Below the pieces are notes generated by a model, which made no database searches, was not told where the DNA came from, and saw only the letters and a program-made list of their open reading frames with translations. DNA of 64,000 nucleotides, from positions 62,001-126,000 of the forward strand of contig NZ_SUHQ01000005.1 of assembly GCF_004962245.1 (NCBI RefSeq), in the 5' to 3' direction. Shown in pieces: positions 62,548 through 64,000 of this stretch (within the stretch, counting starts at the first letter, position 1; each line of letters starts with the position of its first letter). This stretch comes from Mesorhizobium sp. (GTDB lineage: Bacteria; Pseudomonadota; Alphaproteobacteria; Rhizobiales; Rhizobiaceae). The translations under genes and the position numbers were made by a program.

Positions 62548-63795
62548 ATGTTTGCAAGCTACCGACCGATCCTCTCGCTGCTTCGCGGCACCGCTTTCCT
62601 GCTGGCGGCGACCGGACTGCACGGGCTGCTGTTGCCGCTGCGCGGCCAGGTGGAAGGTTTCTCGACCGCATCGCTCGGCCTGATGGGCACGGCCTGGGCC
62701 GGCGGCTTCGTCACCGGCTGCTTCTTTGCGCCGCGCATCGTGCGCCGTGCCGGCCACGTACGCGCTTTTGGCGCCTTTGCGGCGTCGGGAGCCATCGTCG
62801 CACTGCTCACCGGCCTGATCATCGACGAATATTTCTGGATCCTGCTGCGCGCCTTCACCGGCTTCACCATGGCTGGTGCCTTCATGGTCATCGAAAGCTG
62901 GCTTAACGAGAAGTCCACTAACGAGAACCGCGGCGCCGTCTTCGGCCTTTACATGATGGTCACTTATGCCTCGATCATGGGCGGCCAGATGATCGTAGCC
63001 GGCGGCGACGTGAAGTCGGCCTCGCTGTTCATGATCACCGGTATCCTGTTCTGCCTGTCGCTCATTCCGACCGCGGTCTCGACGGCTTCGCACCCCAAGC
63101 CGCTCCAGGACGTCTCGCTCGACGTCAAGGGGCTCTATGTCAATTCGCCGGTGTCGGCGATCGCCTGCGTTTTGATCGGCATCGCCAACGGCGCCTGGGG
63201 TACGCTCGGCGCTGTCTATGGCGCCCGCATCGGCATTTCCACGGCCGAGATCGCGCTGATGATGAGCCTGGTGGTCGTCGCCGGCGCCGCCATGCAGCTT
63301 CCGGCCGGACGTCTCTCCGACAAGACCGACCGCCGCTTTGTGCTGGCGGGCCTAGCCTTCGGCGCAGCGCTGTTTGCCGTCGCTGTCTTCCTGTTCGAGC
63401 CGCGCTCCGGCGTCTTCGTCATTGTCTGCACCGCCGCTTACGGCGCTTTTGCCTACACGCTGTATTCGATCGCCGTGGCCCATGCCAACGACCACGCCCG
63501 GGCGGAGGACTTCGTCAAAGTGTCGGGCGGCCTGCTGCTGCTCTATGGTTTCGGCACGATGATCGGGCCGTTGCTGGCCGCCGCCCTGATGGGCTGGACG
63601 CGGCCGGAAGGCCTGTTCCTTGCCACTGCCTTGGCGCATCTTTGCCTGGCGGGTTACACGCTGCTGCGCATCAACCGTCGCGCGCCGGTGCCGATCGAAG
63701 ACCGCGACGCCTTCACGACGCAACCGGCCGAGCGTTCGATCACGCCGGAAGCATTGCGGCTCGATCCGCGCAGAAAGCCTGAAACCAACGGTTGA
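62548..63795 (+). CDS. MFS transporter (YcaD-like)
   Basis: 415 residues, twelve membrane segments. Signature RGQVEGFSTASLGLMGTAWAGGFVTGCFFAPRIVRRAGHVRAF between segments 2 and 3, then GRLSDKTDRRFVLAGLAFG (the second-half MFS motif A). C-terminal tail is hydrophilic. Substrate unknown; such carriers export small solutes or drugs. Confidence 0.87.
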   Translation: MFASYRPILSLLRGTAFLLAATGLHGLLLPLRGQVEGFSTASLGLMGTAWAGGFVTGCFFAPRIVRRAGHVRAFGAFAASGAIVALLTGLIIDEYFWILLRAFTGFTMAGAFMVIESWLNEKSTNENRGAVFGLYMMVTYASIMGGQMIVAGGDVKSASLFMITGILFCLSLIPTAVSTASHPKPLQDVSLDVKGLYVNSPVSAIACVLIGIANGAWGTLGAVYGARIGISTAEIALMMSLVVVAGAAMQLPAGRLSDKTDRRFVLAGLAFGAALFAVAVFLFEPRSGVFVIVCTAAYGAFAYTLYSIAVAHANDHARAEDFVKVSGGLLLLYGFGTMIGPLLAAALMGWTRPEGLFLATALAHLCLAGYTLLRINRRAPVPIEDRDAFTTQPAERSITPEALRLDPRRKPETNG

Positions 63796-63826
63796 GATTT
63801 GGAAAACTTTGCCTCACAAATAAGGT

Positions 63827-64000
63827 ATGATGTTTTCCGACGCCTTCATGGCGATTGCCGATCCCAACCGGCGCTACCTTTTGGAAGAGCTCCGGCGCGG
63901 CCCCAAGACCGTCAACGAACTGGCCGCCGGGTTGCCGGTCTCGCGCCCGGCTGTGTCGCAGCATCTGAAGGTGCTGCTCGAAGCCGGGCTGGTCAATGCC
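63827..64000 (+). CDS. ArsR-family HTH regulator, N-terminal part
   Basis: Runs off the window end. 58 residues are visible from the first of two adjacent ATGs. MAIADPNRRYLLEELRRGPKTVNELAAGLPVSRPAVSQHLKVLLEAGLVNA is an ArsR/SmtB winged helix of the kind found upstream of SRPBCC (AHSA1) genes. Metal-binding Cys of ArsR are absent from the visible part. Confidence 0.88.
   Translation, partial: MMFSDAFMAIADPNRRYLLEELRRGPKTVNELAAGLPVSRPAVSQHLKVLLEAGLVNA

Overview
The window looks like chromosome of an alphaproteobacterium of the Rhizobiales, most probably Mesorhizobium or a close Phyllobacteriaceae relative. The reasons are high GC, a PhyR-NepR-EcfG general stress locus, HWE-family kinases, ZapA with a DUF4164 neighbour, the tkt-gap-pgk-class I fba cluster, TrcR, DUF1127 and DUF1192 proteins, and rhizobial intergenic mosaic repeats. 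The genus is inferred from gene content and repeat style, not from a database search. No prophage, transposase, CRISPR array or rRNA was seen. There is one tRNA (Glu, CUC).

Region 1 (0-13.8 kb) is a general-stress-response island. The core is nepR-ecfG (minus strand) divergent from phyR (plus strand). Around it are three HWE histidine kinases, a single-domain FAT GUY-type response regulator, a Crp/Fnr regulator and many small envelope proteins (triple PRC-barrel, DUF883, holin-like, DUF1328, lipoprotein, small TM proteins) plus a diacylglycerol-kinase-like enzyme. Ten sites matching the EcfG promoter consensus GGAAC-N17-GTT, all with exactly 17-bp spacers, lie upstream of genes here. They include a back-to-back pair between nepR and phyR. 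I found none with this fit elsewhere among the intergenic regions I scanned by eye.

Region 2 (13.9-18.9 kb) is a xylose-type ABC transporter (xylF, xylH, xylG) divergent from a ROK repressor, with two related palindromes between them. Region 3 (19-25.5 kb) is pstS-pstC-pstA-pstB-phoU-phoB behind a three-heptamer Pho box; phoR is not present.

Region 4 (25.5-37 kb) is an accessory, partly decaying stretch. It has a frameshifted receiver-domain remnant, a DUF2865 gene that reads through over a convergent lipoprotein gene, a GNAT-like gene behind an AT-rich leader, an UlaG-like hydrolase, a secreted cyclase-family protein, a GST with a histone-H1-like tail, a frameshifted SRPBCC gene and an adenylate cyclase. 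It also has two nearly identical terminator-ended intergenic elements that look like a duplicated small RNA.

Region 5 (37-51 kb) is housekeeping: an RluD-type pseudouridine synthase, rpoH, an MBL-fold hydrolase, a 1-Cys peroxiredoxin, zapA and central carbon genes (tkt, gap, pgk, fba) with a K+/H+-type antiporter inside the cluster. Region 6 (51-64 kb) holds small stress and metabolic genes. Among them, a WYL regulator lies near two copies of an identical-arm palindrome. A P-type ATPase, trcR, a LysE exporter, a quinone oxidoreductase, an MFS transporter and the start of an ArsR regulator follow.
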